Shown: positions 1 through 7,906 of the stretch, piece by piece
Numbering within the stretch: the stretch's first letter is position 1
Layout of the letters: every line of letters starts with the position of its first letter
Source of the DNA: Nitrososphaerales archaeon
GTDB taxonomy: Archaea; Thermoproteota; Nitrososphaeria; Nitrososphaerales; JACPRH01
DNA: 36,035 nucleotides
Direction: 5' to 3'
Assembly: GCA_030745655.1 (NCBI GenBank)
Contig: JASLOE010000007.1
Coordinates: 1-36,035, forward strand
Position numbers and translations under genes: made by a program
The notes under the pieces: generated by a model
Told to the model about the DNA's origin: nothing
Database searches by the model: none
What the model saw: only the letters and a program-made list of their open reading frames with translations

Positions 1-546
1 TACATTGATGCAAATCATCGAGATCGACCTTACCCAGGTTACGCTGAAGAGAAGGATGAGACATGGAAGAAAGCATCTAGACTCATGATTAGGGTGAAAT
101 ATAATCCTGCATATCCTAGTGGTATTATAATGATGAAACATTCCGTCTATCAGTCTTCTCCTAAGACGATGCGAGCTCATGAAACTAGAGAAGATGGGTT
201 GGCTATGTCTGAAAGTCCTGGAGGAATCTGGTTCTCCAATTTCCGTTATGGCGGTCATCAGTCTCTAACACGAGCTTATCTGCAACCTACCCAGATGACA
301 GAAACATTAGTTCGTAAGGATACTTGGGGTTGGGGTATAGGTGAAGGTTTCGCTATTGATACCCATGCACCTAATACTTGTCCAAAAGAGTGTCTTGTGA
401 AAGTGGAAAAAGCTGAAGATGGAGGAATGCCTCCACCCGGAGAAACTCGTGGTAAGGGTGTTTGGGAACCAGCTACAACTGGTTTTACACCTTCAAATGA
501 AAGTGCAAATATGAAGAAATACATTAAGGGAGAATACATCGAATAG
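1..546 (+). CDS. Type II molybdopterin oxidoreductase alpha subunit, C-terminal part
   Basis: The frame is open from base 1, so the listed ATG at 85 is internal and this is the last ~181 residues of a large protein. The segment FRYGGHQSLTRAYLQPTQ followed by WGWGIGEGF and APNTCPKECLVKV resembles the C-terminal Mo-pterin-dinucleotide-binding domain of type II DMSO reductase family enzymes (NarG, SerA, ClrA, DdhA, EbdA). In that family the alpha subunit carries the bis-MGD cofactor and usually an N-terminal Tat signal, which lies outside the window. It ends 9 bases before a matching beta subunit and is clearly in one operon with it. The substrate cannot be read from this fragment: nitrate, selenate, chlorate, dimethyl sulfide and hydrocarbons are all used by relatives. 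The family call is fairly sure and the substrate is unknown. Confidence 0.8.
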   Translation, partial: YIDANHRDRPYPGYAEEKDETWKKASRLMIRVKYNPAYPSGIIMMKHSVYQSSPKTMRAHETREDGLAMSESPGGIWFSNFRYGGHQSLTRAYLQPTQMTETLVRKDTWGWGIGEGFAIDTHAPNTCPKECLVKVEKAEDGGMPPPGETRGKGVWEPATTGFTPSNESANMKKYIKGEYIE

Positions 547-555
547 GTGATATGA

Positions 556-1731
556 ATGGCGATAGAGAAAGTTAGGAACTGGCAACTTGGAAGGGATATG
601 GACTATCCATATGAAGAAGCGAGACCTAAAAAACAGTATGCAGCAGTCTTTAACATCAACAAATGTATTGCTTGCCAAACATGTACAATGGCGTGCAAGA
701 GTACTTGGACTTACAGCAAAGGTCAAGAACATATGTGGTGGAATAATGTTGAAACAAAGCCCTATGGTGGCTATCCCCAGTTTTGGGATCACAAGTTGCT
801 AGAGAAGCTTGGACCAAATAAATGGAGTTCAGGAACAGGTCATTATGGATCTGTCTATTCAGGTAAAACTATCTTTGAAGCAGCACCTTTGACAGAGGTA
901 GGAACAGGTTATCTCCCAGAAGATAAGGAATGGCAATCTCCAAACATTTTCGAGGACACACCTACAAGTACAAATCCTGAGAAAGGACCCGATAATTCAG
1001 TGGATTTAGAAACTACTGGTGGTGGTGGCAGAGGCGGTGCTCATACTACTTGGTTCTTCTATTTACAGCGAATATGTAATCATTGTACACATCCTGCATG
1101 TCTTGCAGCTTGTCCAAGGAAAGCCATCTATAAGCGTCAGGACAGTGATGGTATAGTTCTAATAGATCAAAAAAGGTGTAGGGGTTATAGAAAATGTGTG
1201 GAGTTATGTCCATATAAGAAACCAATGTATAATTTAGCAACAAGAATAAGTGAAAAATGTATCGGGTGTTATCCTAGAGTAGAGCAAGGGATAGAGGCAC
1301 GGTGTATGTCTGCTTGTGTCGGCAAAATTCGTCTTCAAGGATTAAAAGAATCTCTTCCTGAAGATGCAGAACAAAATCCTGAAAATCCTCTGAATTACCT
1401 TATTCATGTAAGAAAGATAGCAGTTCCATTATATCCTCAATATGGTACAGAGCCAAATGTTTACTATATTCCACCGCGATGGATCCATAAAAAATTCCTT
1501 TATCAAATGTTTGGACCAGGAATAGATGAAGCGTTAAAGGTTTATGAAAACATGGATGAAGAATTACTTGGAGTGCTTTCCCTCTTCAGGACCACAAGAA
1601 AAATTATTGAAAGATTCAGTATTAATAACAATATGGCAGTTGGCTATGATGCAAAAGACCATGAGATTATCAGAACTCCTATTGATGAGCCGGTAATAGT
1701 GAGACCTCCGAAATACCATAATACTTCATAA
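556..1731 (+). CDS. Four-cluster Fe-S beta subunit of type II molybdoenzyme (NarH/EbdB-like)
   Basis: This electron-transfer subunit moves electrons between the Mo site of the alpha subunit and the haem subunit. Four cysteine groups are visible: C37/C40/C43/C47; C174/C177/C182/C186; C208/C214/C218; and C235/C238/C250/C254. In the third group the second cysteine position is Tyr211 (CRGYRKC). NarH has Trp there and relatives such as SerB-type proteins have Tyr, so a [3Fe-4S] cluster plus three [4Fe-4S] clusters is expected. At 391 residues it is somewhat longer than typical ~330-350 residue relatives. The extra length lies mostly between the first two cysteine groups (about 50-165) and ends in a Gly-rich run. 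It has no signal peptide, as expected for a subunit carried out with a Tat-exported alpha partner. The ATG at 556 follows AGGTGA at 545-550. Confidence 0.93.
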   Translation: MAIEKVRNWQLGRDMDYPYEEARPKKQYAAVFNINKCIACQTCTMACKSTWTYSKGQEHMWWNNVETKPYGGYPQFWDHKLLEKLGPNKWSSGTGHYGSVYSGKTIFEAAPLTEVGTGYLPEDKEWQSPNIFEDTPTSTNPEKGPDNSVDLETTGGGGRGGAHTTWFFYLQRICNHCTHPACLAACPRKAIYKRQDSDGIVLIDQKRCRGYRKCVELCPYKKPMYNLATRISEKCIGCYPRVEQGIEARCMSACVGKIRLQGLKESLPEDAEQNPENPLNYLIHVRKIAVPLYPQYGTEPNVYYIPPRWIHKKFLYQMFGPGIDEALKVYENMDEELLGVLSLFRTTRKIIERFSINNNMAVGYDAKDHEIIRTPIDEPVIVRPPKYHNTS

Positions 1732-1742
1732 GGTGAAATAGT

Positions 1743-2765
1743 TTGCCAATAGGAAAATTAAAAGAGTTAGTGAAGAAACAAAAACTAGTTATTGCATTCA
1801 TAATATTTATCATATTTTGGCCTGTAGTCTTTATAGGTAGTGCAGTATTTCCATTTCCACTACAGACTGATATAGTCTCAAAGCAAGTAGATCAATCCCT
1901 TCCCATAATGGACCCAGATTCATCTCTCTGGGCGCAGGCATTACCTAATGAAATACCATTAGGTGCTCAAACTGTAACAAAACCTATCCTTGCAACCCCA
2001 TCTATCCATACTGTAACAGTGTCTTCACTCCATAATGATTCATGGATTGTCTTTAGGCTCGAATGGGAGGATTCGATTAAAGATGTTAGCACCGTAGGCA
2101 CAGAATTTTATCAAGATGCTGCTGCTCTACAATTCCCTGTTCTAGATGAAACACCATTTCTGGGAATGGGTGAGGAAGAGCAACCAGTGAATATATGGCA
2201 GTGGAGAAGCGATTGGCAGGAGGATATAAACGAAGCCTACAAAGAAGTTGAGGATACTTATCCAAATATGTGGGTAGACTTTTATCCCTTCTCAATAAGC
2301 GAACCACCATATATAATCCCCTTACTTGAAACAATCGATAATGTTGCTGTTCCTGGTTGGGCTGCAGAAAATCCGCTTTCTCAGCCAATTAAAGTCACTC
2401 CTATATCAGATCTTATCGCTGAAGGTTTCGGCACCCTTACTTTCAAACCAGATCAAAAAGTGATTGGTAGAGGAGTATGGGAAAATGGTGTGTGGAAAGT
2501 TGTTTATGCTAGGCCTCTAGATACAGGAGATCCTAGTGATACTCAATTTACCGTAGGTGAAGAAAATTCGATTGCAATTGCCGTCTGGGACGGTGATAAC
2601 CGAGAGGTTGACGGAAGAAAAGGAGTATCTGCTTGGTTAACCATGAAAGTAGAAGGCTCATCTTTCTTACCATTCTCTATCAACATTGACGATGCTTTTT
2701 CTTCGTTAGCACTCGTTGGTACAGCAGCCGTTTTACTCTCCAAGCCTACTAGGTACATAAGATGA
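1743..2765 (+). CDS. EbdC-like haem b gamma subunit, membrane-anchored
   Basis: Residues 15-37 form one hydrophobic segment (signal anchor or signal peptide), followed by a soluble domain of the ethylbenzene dehydrogenase-related haem-binding family. The family pattern is visible as LQFPV (129-133), GMG near 141-143 and VNIWQW (149-154). Met142 aligns with the axial methionine of the family. The second ligand (Lys in EbdC) I could not assign with confidence. The C-terminus has a weak hydrophobic stretch (about 320-335) and may be a second anchor. This subunit would pass electrons between the Fe-S subunit and the quinone pool or a cytochrome on the outer face of the membrane. The start is TTG at 1743, preceded by AGGTGA at 1731-1736. 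It overlaps the downstream chaperone gene by 4 bases. Confidence 0.82.
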   Translation: MPIGKLKELVKKQKLVIAFIIFIIFWPVVFIGSAVFPFPLQTDIVSKQVDQSLPIMDPDSSLWAQALPNEIPLGAQTVTKPILATPSIHTVTVSSLHNDSWIVFRLEWEDSIKDVSTVGTEFYQDAAALQFPVLDETPFLGMGEEEQPVNIWQWRSDWQEDINEAYKEVEDTYPNMWVDFYPFSISEPPYIIPLLETIDNVAVPGWAAENPLSQPIKVTPISDLIAEGFGTLTFKPDQKVIGRGVWENGVWKVVYARPLDTGDPSDTQFTVGEENSIAIAVWDGDNREVDGRKGVSAWLTMKVEGSSFLPFSINIDDAFSSLALVGTAAVLLSKPTRYIR

Positions 2766-3475
2766 CAACTTCCGATGTAAAAGAGCTTCTTGCAAGAAGT
2801 GTAATCTATAGACTTCTCTCTCTAGGGTTCCTATATCCAACAAAGGATCTTGTAGATACCTTAAGGGATGAAGCTCACAAAGCGGATAAGGAAGTTAATG
2901 TGTATGGCCAATGGGCAACACGTCTTACTAAAGTCTTTGAAGAAGGTGTGGACTCGAAATCTATTTCAGGTCTCGAATCTGATTATTCCAGACTTTTCGA
3001 GGCTTCTGTGCACACACCATGCCCACCATATGAGTCAAATTATGGATCAGTCAATACTTTCGGTATGACAAGACAATTAGCTGATGTGGCCGGTTTTTAT
3101 AGAGCATTTGGCCTTAAATTGTCCAGTACGAAGAAAGAGATGCCTGACCACATTAGTGCTGAAATGGAATTCATGCATATTCTCACTCTAAAGGAGGCCC
3201 ATGCAACGATGGAAGGGTGGACTGATAAGATATCGGTAACAAGAGACGCACAAAAAAAGTTCTTACTTGATCACTTAGGAAGATGGGTTTCAGCAATATG
3301 TATGTCCATGCAGAAATCTGCGGATGCAGAGTTCTATCGTGAGCTTGCTAAAATAACCAATTCGCACATAAAAAATGAAGTCAACCTGCTTAATATAAAA
3401 CCTAAAAAAGTTAAGAAAAGAGTTGAAGAAGAAAATCCAGTTGAAGATGTAGGTTGCCCCGAAGAAACGGACTAA
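2762..3475 (+). CDS. TorD/DmsD/NarJ-family molybdoenzyme maturation chaperone
   Basis: This all-helical chaperone of the TorD family binds the alpha subunit during cofactor insertion and delays export until folding is finished. The diagnostic region is YSRLFEASVHTPCPPYESNYG (about 79-99), followed by a helix with AGFYRAFGL and DHISAEMEFMH, matching the family core Y..LF....PPYES.Y and the DH..EL.F motif. It has 237 residues, within the family range, with a short charged C-terminal tail (KPKKVKKRVEEENP) that is probably unstructured. Its ATG overlaps the gamma-subunit stop (ATGA-type, 4 bases), so translation is probably coupled. Its position in the operon fits a dedicated chaperone for the alpha subunit that ends at 546. 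Confidence 0.87.
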   Translation: MTTSDVKELLARSVIYRLLSLGFLYPTKDLVDTLRDEAHKADKEVNVYGQWATRLTKVFEEGVDSKSISGLESDYSRLFEASVHTPCPPYESNYGSVNTFGMTRQLADVAGFYRAFGLKLSSTKKEMPDHISAEMEFMHILTLKEAHATMEGWTDKISVTRDAQKKFLLDHLGRWVSAICMSMQKSADAEFYRELAKITNSHIKNEVNLLNIKPKKVKKRVEEENPVEDVGCPEETD

Positions 3476-3546
3476 TAAAGCATTAAAAGAGTTGATCCAA
3501 TTTCTCAACAGCTAAGGATTATCTCGGGCTCTTCATCAAATCTCTG

Positions 3547-4431
3547 TTGGTGATTGTAGTTCTTGAAGTTCTTTTTGTTAGACCTTTTTTGAAAGTTGGA
3601 TTTGGTTTTCTACGGGGGGGATATATACCAAGTCTCTACGAAGTCATCATTACATTAAGTCCATTTATACTGAGTAGTTCTTTTCTATTAGCCTTAATCT
3701 CAGTTGGGTTAGTAGGCTACTTATTGATTAAAGATTCATCTAAATCCGCTTTTATCACTTCTGTATCTTTATTTGGTTTTCTGGTCTTGGGTGTTTTTTC
3801 CGTCTTCACTACACCTGGAGCTGTGTTGTTGATTGCCCAAAACATTGTTGCCTTTATCGTGCTCACTCTTCTAGCCTTATGGTTCACAAAGGGTACGACT
3901 ACAAAATTGGCGAAAATAATCAGCTCATTGTTCATCACTTCATATTTTATTGCATTTTGGTTTGTATTTGCACCTGCTATCTTTATTCTTGGGGGTCCAA
4001 AGCCGGTTTTTATTGTGGAAATTTTAAACATCGGAGAGGCGCTGACAATAGTCAATGCTTTACCTCTATATGTTTATTTTGTAGGACTTAAGAAAGAAAA
4101 TTATTCACATGTTTCAGAGTTAATTTTTCCATCGATTCCTGCTGCATTGTTTATTGCAATCTACTTATTGAACCCTGCGCTTACGTCTCTTTTTTCCACC
4201 TGGGTCTTCGGCTACAATCTTTTCCTACCATTTCCATTCTACGTAGCAGCACTTTGGCTCTATGCTGACCTCATTATTAGAATGTTGAAAGTGAAAAATG
4301 AAATGGTATATGGCCTTCTTTTTATATTCATAGCTGGACGGAATCTAGAATCGGTCTATCTTACCTTACTAGCTATACTAGGAATATTCTTAATCATCCA
4401 AAACGTTCACCTTGAAAAAAAAGAGTATTGA
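3547..4431 (+). CDS. Polytopic membrane protein of the molybdoenzyme cluster, function unknown
   Basis: This 294-residue protein is almost entirely hydrophobic, with about eight or nine predicted membrane segments. I do not recognise a family. The location 70 bases after the chaperone gene suggests it is the membrane partner of the molybdoenzyme. However, it has only two histidines in conspicuous places (NYSHVSEL and QNVHLEKK), so it does not look like a di-haem cytochrome b such as NarI. It could be a quinone-interacting NrfD/PsrC-like protein, a transporter for the substrate or product, or unrelated. The start is TTG at 3547 or GTG at 3550; neither has a strong Shine-Dalgarno sequence. The ORF is clearly coding (long, hydrophobic, no competing frame), but the function is not assigned. 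Confidence 0.7.
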   Translation: MVIVVLEVLFVRPFLKVGFGFLRGGYIPSLYEVIITLSPFILSSSFLLALISVGLVGYLLIKDSSKSAFITSVSLFGFLVLGVFSVFTTPGAVLLIAQNIVAFIVLTLLALWFTKGTTTKLAKIISSLFITSYFIAFWFVFAPAIFILGGPKPVFIVEILNIGEALTIVNALPLYVYFVGLKKENYSHVSELIFPSIPAALFIAIYLLNPALTSLFSTWVFGYNLFLPFPFYVAALWLYADLIIRMLKVKNEMVYGLLFIFIAGRNLESVYLTLLAILGIFLIIQNVHLEKKEY

Positions 4432-4572
4432 CGGATGGACTCAAAGTATAGTTTAGAAAACAAGAAAATTATTATGTTTAAAAGCGGTTATCTATACCTG
4501 TTGAATCGTCACAAGTTTAACAAAATGGTCGTTAGGTTTAATAAAAGTCGATTTTATATATTTTGGTGAATA

Positions 4573-5250
4573 TTAAGGACTTGAATTATAATCATTGAGT
4601 CTGATTTCTCTACTTCTATAATCGGGGCAGATGGATTCTAACTTTCTCTTGAAATGTTTTGAATGGTTGAACTCTGATAAATGAACAATTTCGTGAAGAA
4701 TAATGTATTCTGACAGATCTCTTGGCAATCCTGCTAGTTGCCAATTAAATGTGAGTTCACCACTCCTTTTACAATATCCCCATCTGGAAGTTCTTTTCAC
4801 TCTAATGTTAGATGCTTTAACTCCCAACTTGTGAGAGAATAGGGGAACTATTTCATCTACAATTATCCGAGTTTCTTCGGTCATCCAGTCCCTAAGAAGA
4901 GTTTTAGAATCAATATTACTAGTTGTAGACAGAATAATTTTTTTGTTAGATACTTTGACAAATGCCTTGTCTGAATATTTTTCCTCAAGATTATGATATT
5001 CTCCATTGAATAATAATTGATCACCATTAATAATTGAGATTCTTTTTGATAATTGATGATATTTTGCCTCTATCCATTTACGCTTATCTTTAATGATTGT
5101 TTGAGGGTCTATTCTTGACCTCTTTGGAAGAGTTATTAGAAGAGACAAGTCTTTCCTAAATCTCAAATAGGTATACCTTGAACTTCTTCCTTTTCTAATA
5201 GTATAGTCTATCTCTTTATCTCCAATAATAAGTTTTGGAATTTGAAACAC
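4573..5250 (-). CDS. YgjP/WLM-type zinc metallopeptidase
   Basis: This single-domain protein of the YgjP (DUF45, SprT-like) family is predicted to be a cytoplasmic zinc metallopeptidase. The zinc motif HEIVH is at 186-190, with a further family histidine at about H196 (FNHSKHF). The preceding SRWGYCKRSGELTFNWQL (about 155-172) is the characteristic core strand region. Its 225 residues match the usual length. The start is GTG at 5250 with GGATGAAAG just upstream. It is converging with the membrane protein gene across a 140-base gap and stands alone on its strand. The substrate is unknown; eukaryotic and bacterial relatives are linked to repair or stress proteolysis. Confidence 0.88.
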   Translation of the reverse strand: MFQIPKLIIGDKEIDYTIRKGRSSRYTYLRFRKDLSLLITLPKRSRIDPQTIIKDKRKWIEAKYHQLSKRISIINGDQLLFNGEYHNLEEKYSDKAFVKVSNKKIILSTTSNIDSKTLLRDWMTEETRIIVDEIVPLFSHKLGVKASNIRVKRTSRWGYCKRSGELTFNWQLAGLPRDLSEYIILHEIVHLSEFNHSKHFKRKLESICPDYRSREIRLNDYNSSP

Positions 5251-5512
5251 CTTTCATCCATTTAATCCATAATTCAGAAACTGTTGACTAAAGTACACAT
5301 AATAATTAGTTATTCTTTACTTTTTGTATTTTGTTGACATGAAAACATAACAAATACACAAATAATTAATAATGACTTTTCAGCACATGCAACCTGTAGA
5401 TATTCTATTTCCGTTAATTCAAGTAACCTAATTTCTTAAATTTTTCACTCTTTTTATAAGCTGCCACAAATTTTATGAGAAAAAATATGTCAGGATTTAT
5501 AAAAAATAATCT
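5251..5512. other. AT-rich intergenic region
   Basis: This 262-base gap separates the metallopeptidase start from the ferredoxin stop. It is very AT-rich with several TATA-like stretches (for example AATAATTAATAAT near 5361), any of which could serve the metallopeptidase promoter. I see no ORF of credible length, no tRNA fold and no clear repeat. Confidence 0.5.
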
Positions 5513-5833
5513 CTATGATTCGAAATGTCTACTTGTAAATCTCAATTTCGTCATCAAGGCATCAAAACTTATTCGATTCAATACAGACCAATCAAAATCC
5601 TCTGCTTCTCTATTCTCAAGCCTTATAGCGTCATGTTGACACGCAGCAATACATGAACCAAAACCATCACAAATTTTTTCATCGATTAGCTTAGCTTTTC
5701 CATCAAATAATTGAAGAGCACCAGTTAAACACGCATCTACACAATCACCGCAACCGGTACATTTGTCCGAATCTACAGCGATTATAAGTCGTTTAGTTTT
5801 AGCACTCGTGGTGGGTTCCATGACCATGTCCAT
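5513..5833 (-). CDS. Ferredoxin-domain protein with CDGFGSC motif
   Basis: This small protein has two Fe-S motifs. The first is canonical (CTGCGDCVDAC). The second, CDGFGSCIAAC, has Phe where the second cysteine would be, the variant seen as CDGLGxC in a family of bacterial and archaeal 4Fe-4S proteins. The following LENREAEDFDW also matches that family's C-terminal side of the ferredoxin domain. In those proteins the ferredoxin is the N-terminal domain of one longer protein; here it is a separate gene placed after the gene for the partner domain (5799-6263) and overlaps it. I chose the ATG at 5833. The ORF-track start at 5854 is a TTG, and ATGs at 5827 and 5821 are also possible. It is probably a redox partner of the upstream protein. 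Confidence 0.82.
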   Translation of the reverse strand: MDMVMEPTTSAKTKRLIIAVDSDKCTGCGDCVDACLTGALQLFDGKAKLIDEKICDGFGSCIAACQHDAIRLENREAEDFDWSVLNRISFDALMTKLRFTSRHFES

Positions 5834-6263
5834 GAGCTTTCTTCTCTTTATCAATCATCGAGTCATCAATTACTCCAGGTTTATAAGGCTCAATTTCTCC
5901 AGAAGACACTCTAACAATATAATTATTTTTATTAATATTGTCTTTACCAGCTCCATTGATTGCTTTTTCCACCATCATATGAATGGCATGACAACACGGG
6001 ACTTCCATAGTGTATACATCGATGTTTCTTGCTGATGTCTCCTTCATCATCGAAGTAAGCTTGCTCATCATTTTATCAGGGTCTTCTAGTAAAGGACATC
6101 CAATCATAACACCTTCATTCTTTCCCACCATTTTCCCATAATTGTCACTCGAAAATGCTACACAATCAGCAGCAATTGTGAACTTATCTTGTTGGAGAAA
6201 TGGTGCCTGAGGATGCGCAAGCAATATTTTTATTGGCCATTGAACATTCAATATTCTACTCAT
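5799..6263 (-). CDS. Cys-rich partner domain of split 4Fe-4S protein, His-rich tail
   Basis: This 154-residue protein corresponds to the C-terminal domain normally fused behind a CDGLGxC ferredoxin. WPIKILLAHPQAPFL (about 9-23), AADCVAF (31-37), IGCPLLEDP and MEVPCCHAIH are the family landmarks, and the Cys residues probably bind a metal or cluster. The biochemical role of the family is not established as far as I know. It ends in HGHGHGTHHEC, a histidine-rich tail likely to bind metal, encoded exactly where the ferredoxin gene begins in another frame. The start is an ATG at 6263. It is transcribed before the ferredoxin gene, the reverse of the usual domain order. Confidence 0.78.
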   Translation of the reverse strand: MSRILNVQWPIKILLAHPQAPFLQQDKFTIAADCVAFSSDNYGKMVGKNEGVMIGCPLLEDPDKMMSKLTSMMKETSARNIDVYTMEVPCCHAIHMMVEKAINGAGKDNINKNNYIVRVSSGEIEPYKPGVIDDSMIDKEKKAHGHGHGTHHEC

Positions 6264-6378
6264 TCACATTGAAAAATTACTTGGTATTTATAACTTATGT
6301 TATTGATAATTTAACAATTAAAAGTAAATTTTAAAAGAAATTCTACATAAAAAATAATGATGCTTTTTATGATGATTT

Positions 6379-7146
6379 TTACCGGCCAAACTTGCCTGTC
6401 AATAAAGCCTCATCGAGAATATGTCCACTAATTGCAGATAAGACCATTTGCTTTGTGGCTCCAGCTTCAAGAGAAAGAACTGTATCGATTGCGTAAATCC
6501 TAAACTTATACCTATGCTCAGGTCCTGCTGGTGGACACGGACCAAAATAACCCATTGCTCCTAGTCCATTTCTACCATGGATTCCTCCATTTTCAAGAAC
6601 ATTTTGACTTGGTACCCCTTCAGGCAATTCAGTAATATGTGCAGGTATATTGAACAAGACCCAATGAGTGAATGACCCAGGAGCATCAGGATCATCCATA
6701 ATCAATACAATAGACTCAGTTCCCTCCGGTGGGGTACTCCAAATTAGCTCCGGAGAAATATTCTGACTATCACAAGTAAACTTCAATGGAATATCCTCAT
6801 TATCTCCAAAACTGGGACTTAGAATTAGAAATTCTAGCGACTCAATTATTATTTTAGTTGTAGTTACAGTAGCCGTTGTTGTCAAGGTTGTTGAGACAGT
6901 TGAAGTAATCGTTTCTGTCAAAGTTGTCGTGTTATTAATGGTAGTGGTTACTGTTGCCGTTATTATTGATGTTGAAATTGCGGTATTTGTAGTCGTTATA
7001 GATTTTGTTATTGATGTCGTAGTTGTAATTGTGGCTGTTGTTTCATCTGCTGGAGTTACTAATGTTCCACTGAATGATGATAATCCAATACCCATGATAA
7101 CGCCTATTATCAATCCTATACCTAATTGCATCCTGCTAATTTTCAT
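6379..7146 (-). CDS. Exported PEBP (YbhB/YbcL) family protein with Thr-rich stalk
   Basis: Three parts are visible. The first is an N-terminal hydrophobic signal or anchor (about 8-28). A Thr/Ser-rich linker follows (about 35-100, mostly T, S, I and V), and then a phosphatidylethanolamine-binding-protein domain. Domain landmarks are DDPDAPGSFTHWVLFNIP, then GYFGPCPPAGPEHRYKFRIYA and a C-terminal GxxLDEALLTGKF. Together these are the ligand pocket of the YbhB/YbcL branch. The stalk is likely to be O-glycosylated and to hold the domain off the membrane, which is inference. The ligand is unknown. The gene ends with a Gly-Arg and stands alone, with a 196-base AT-rich upstream gap. Confidence 0.9.
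   Translation of the reverse strand: MKISRMQLGIGLIIGVIMGIGLSSFSGTLVTPADETTATITTTTSITKSITTTNTAISTSIITATVTTTINNTTTLTETITSTVSTTLTTTATVTTTKIIIESLEFLILSPSFGDNEDIPLKFTCDSQNISPELIWSTPPEGTESIVLIMDDPDAPGSFTHWVLFNIPAHITELPEGVPSQNVLENGGIHGRNGLGAMGYFGPCPPAGPEHRYKFRIYAIDTVLSLEAGATKQMVLSAISGHILDEALLTGKFGR
6840..7060. repeat. Low-complexity Thr-codon tract
   Basis: On the minus strand this is a run of ACT/ACA/ACG codons mixed with ATT and GTN, encoding the Thr-rich stalk of the PEBP protein. The plus-strand ORF at 6929-7324, rich in V and I, is its mirror image. The tract is degenerate and not a perfect tandem repeat. Confidence 0.6.
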
Positions 7147-7342
7147 GATTGATGTGATAGTAATTTATCGCAAACTTATTAATGATTCCTCTTATCGCTG
7201 TTTTGATTTTCTTTTTTCTCCTTGTAACCAGAGTTATACCAATACACGAATAAATTTGCTTGACGAAGAATATATTCTTAATTATATACCTAATTATTTT
7301 AATAGCGGAATGCTGTTTTTTTAACTTTGTCAATCAAGTTTT

Positions 7343-7906
7343 TTATTCGATTATTTCATCCATTTTAACTTCTTTTGTGGCTGATTGATCTATAGCTCGC
7401 CAGACATGCTTTACTACATTTAAAAATGATGGAATTACCATAAACAAAAATATTGTTCTAAATTCGAAAACTATGTTTATAGCATTTAAACTTAAACCGA
7501 TATCTCCTTCACCCATATTATCATCTAAGAATCTAGATGGATCATCAATTGACAAAGTGATGACTCCACCGTTAAGTAAGGTTATCGTGTAATAAGCAGC
7601 TAAAAGAGCCGCTGAAGCAGCGAATAAATGACTTAGTGCATGTCCTTTTAGAATACTGCTAAAAACACTTAACATTGTGATTGTAACTGCAAATATCAAA
7701 ATAGTTTCTGAAATGTTACCTTGAGCTAAGGCACTAATGTCTATTGGCAATACCGATTCAGAAGTTGAGGGAATAAATTGTTCTAACTGCGAGAATAGTA
7801 ATGTCGGTAAATAGTACCAAAGAGCAAGATTAAAAGCAGCAATAATTAATGTCCATACAATTCTTAAAGAAAATTTGAATGGAGTTAAACCTAGTATTTT
7901 AGTCAT
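7343..7906 (-). CDS. Small integral membrane protein, unknown
   Basis: About four membrane segments can be seen (near 15-35, 60-80, 85-105 and 140-165), with short loops and an acidic C-terminus (KEVKMDEIIE). No family is recognised. The ATG at 7906 overlaps the stop of the upstream exported-protein gene; the ORF-track start at 7918 is a GTG. The overlap and shared strand suggest co-expression with the two genes upstream, so it may be the membrane partner of the exported beta-sandwich protein. Confidence 0.68.
   Translation of the reverse strand: MTKILGLTPFKFSLRIVWTLIIAAFNLALWYYLPTLLFSQLEQFIPSTSESVLPIDISALAQGNISETILIFAVTITMLSVFSSILKGHALSHLFAASAALLAAYYTITLLNGGVITLSIDDPSRFLDDNMGEGDIGLSLNAINIVFEFRTIFLFMVIPSFLNVVKHVWRAIDQSATKEVKMDEIIE

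Noticed and set aside
3717-4055. Minus-strand 112-aa ORF
   Set aside because: It is antisense to the membrane protein gene. There is no recognisable motif and the hydrophobic plus frame is far more protein-like.
5763-6035. Plus-strand 90-aa ORF
   Set aside because: It is antisense to the split Fe-S genes, which have clear family motifs.
6929-7324. Plus-strand ORF of 131 aa rich in Val and Ile
   Set aside because: It is the mirror of the Thr-rich stalk and upstream region of the PEBP gene. Composition is explained by the low-complexity tract.
7136-7333. Minus-strand ORF of 65 aa, Lys/Ile-rich, TTG start
   Set aside because: It lies in an AT-rich gap, overlaps the PEBP start, and has composition expected from AT-rich noncoding DNA.
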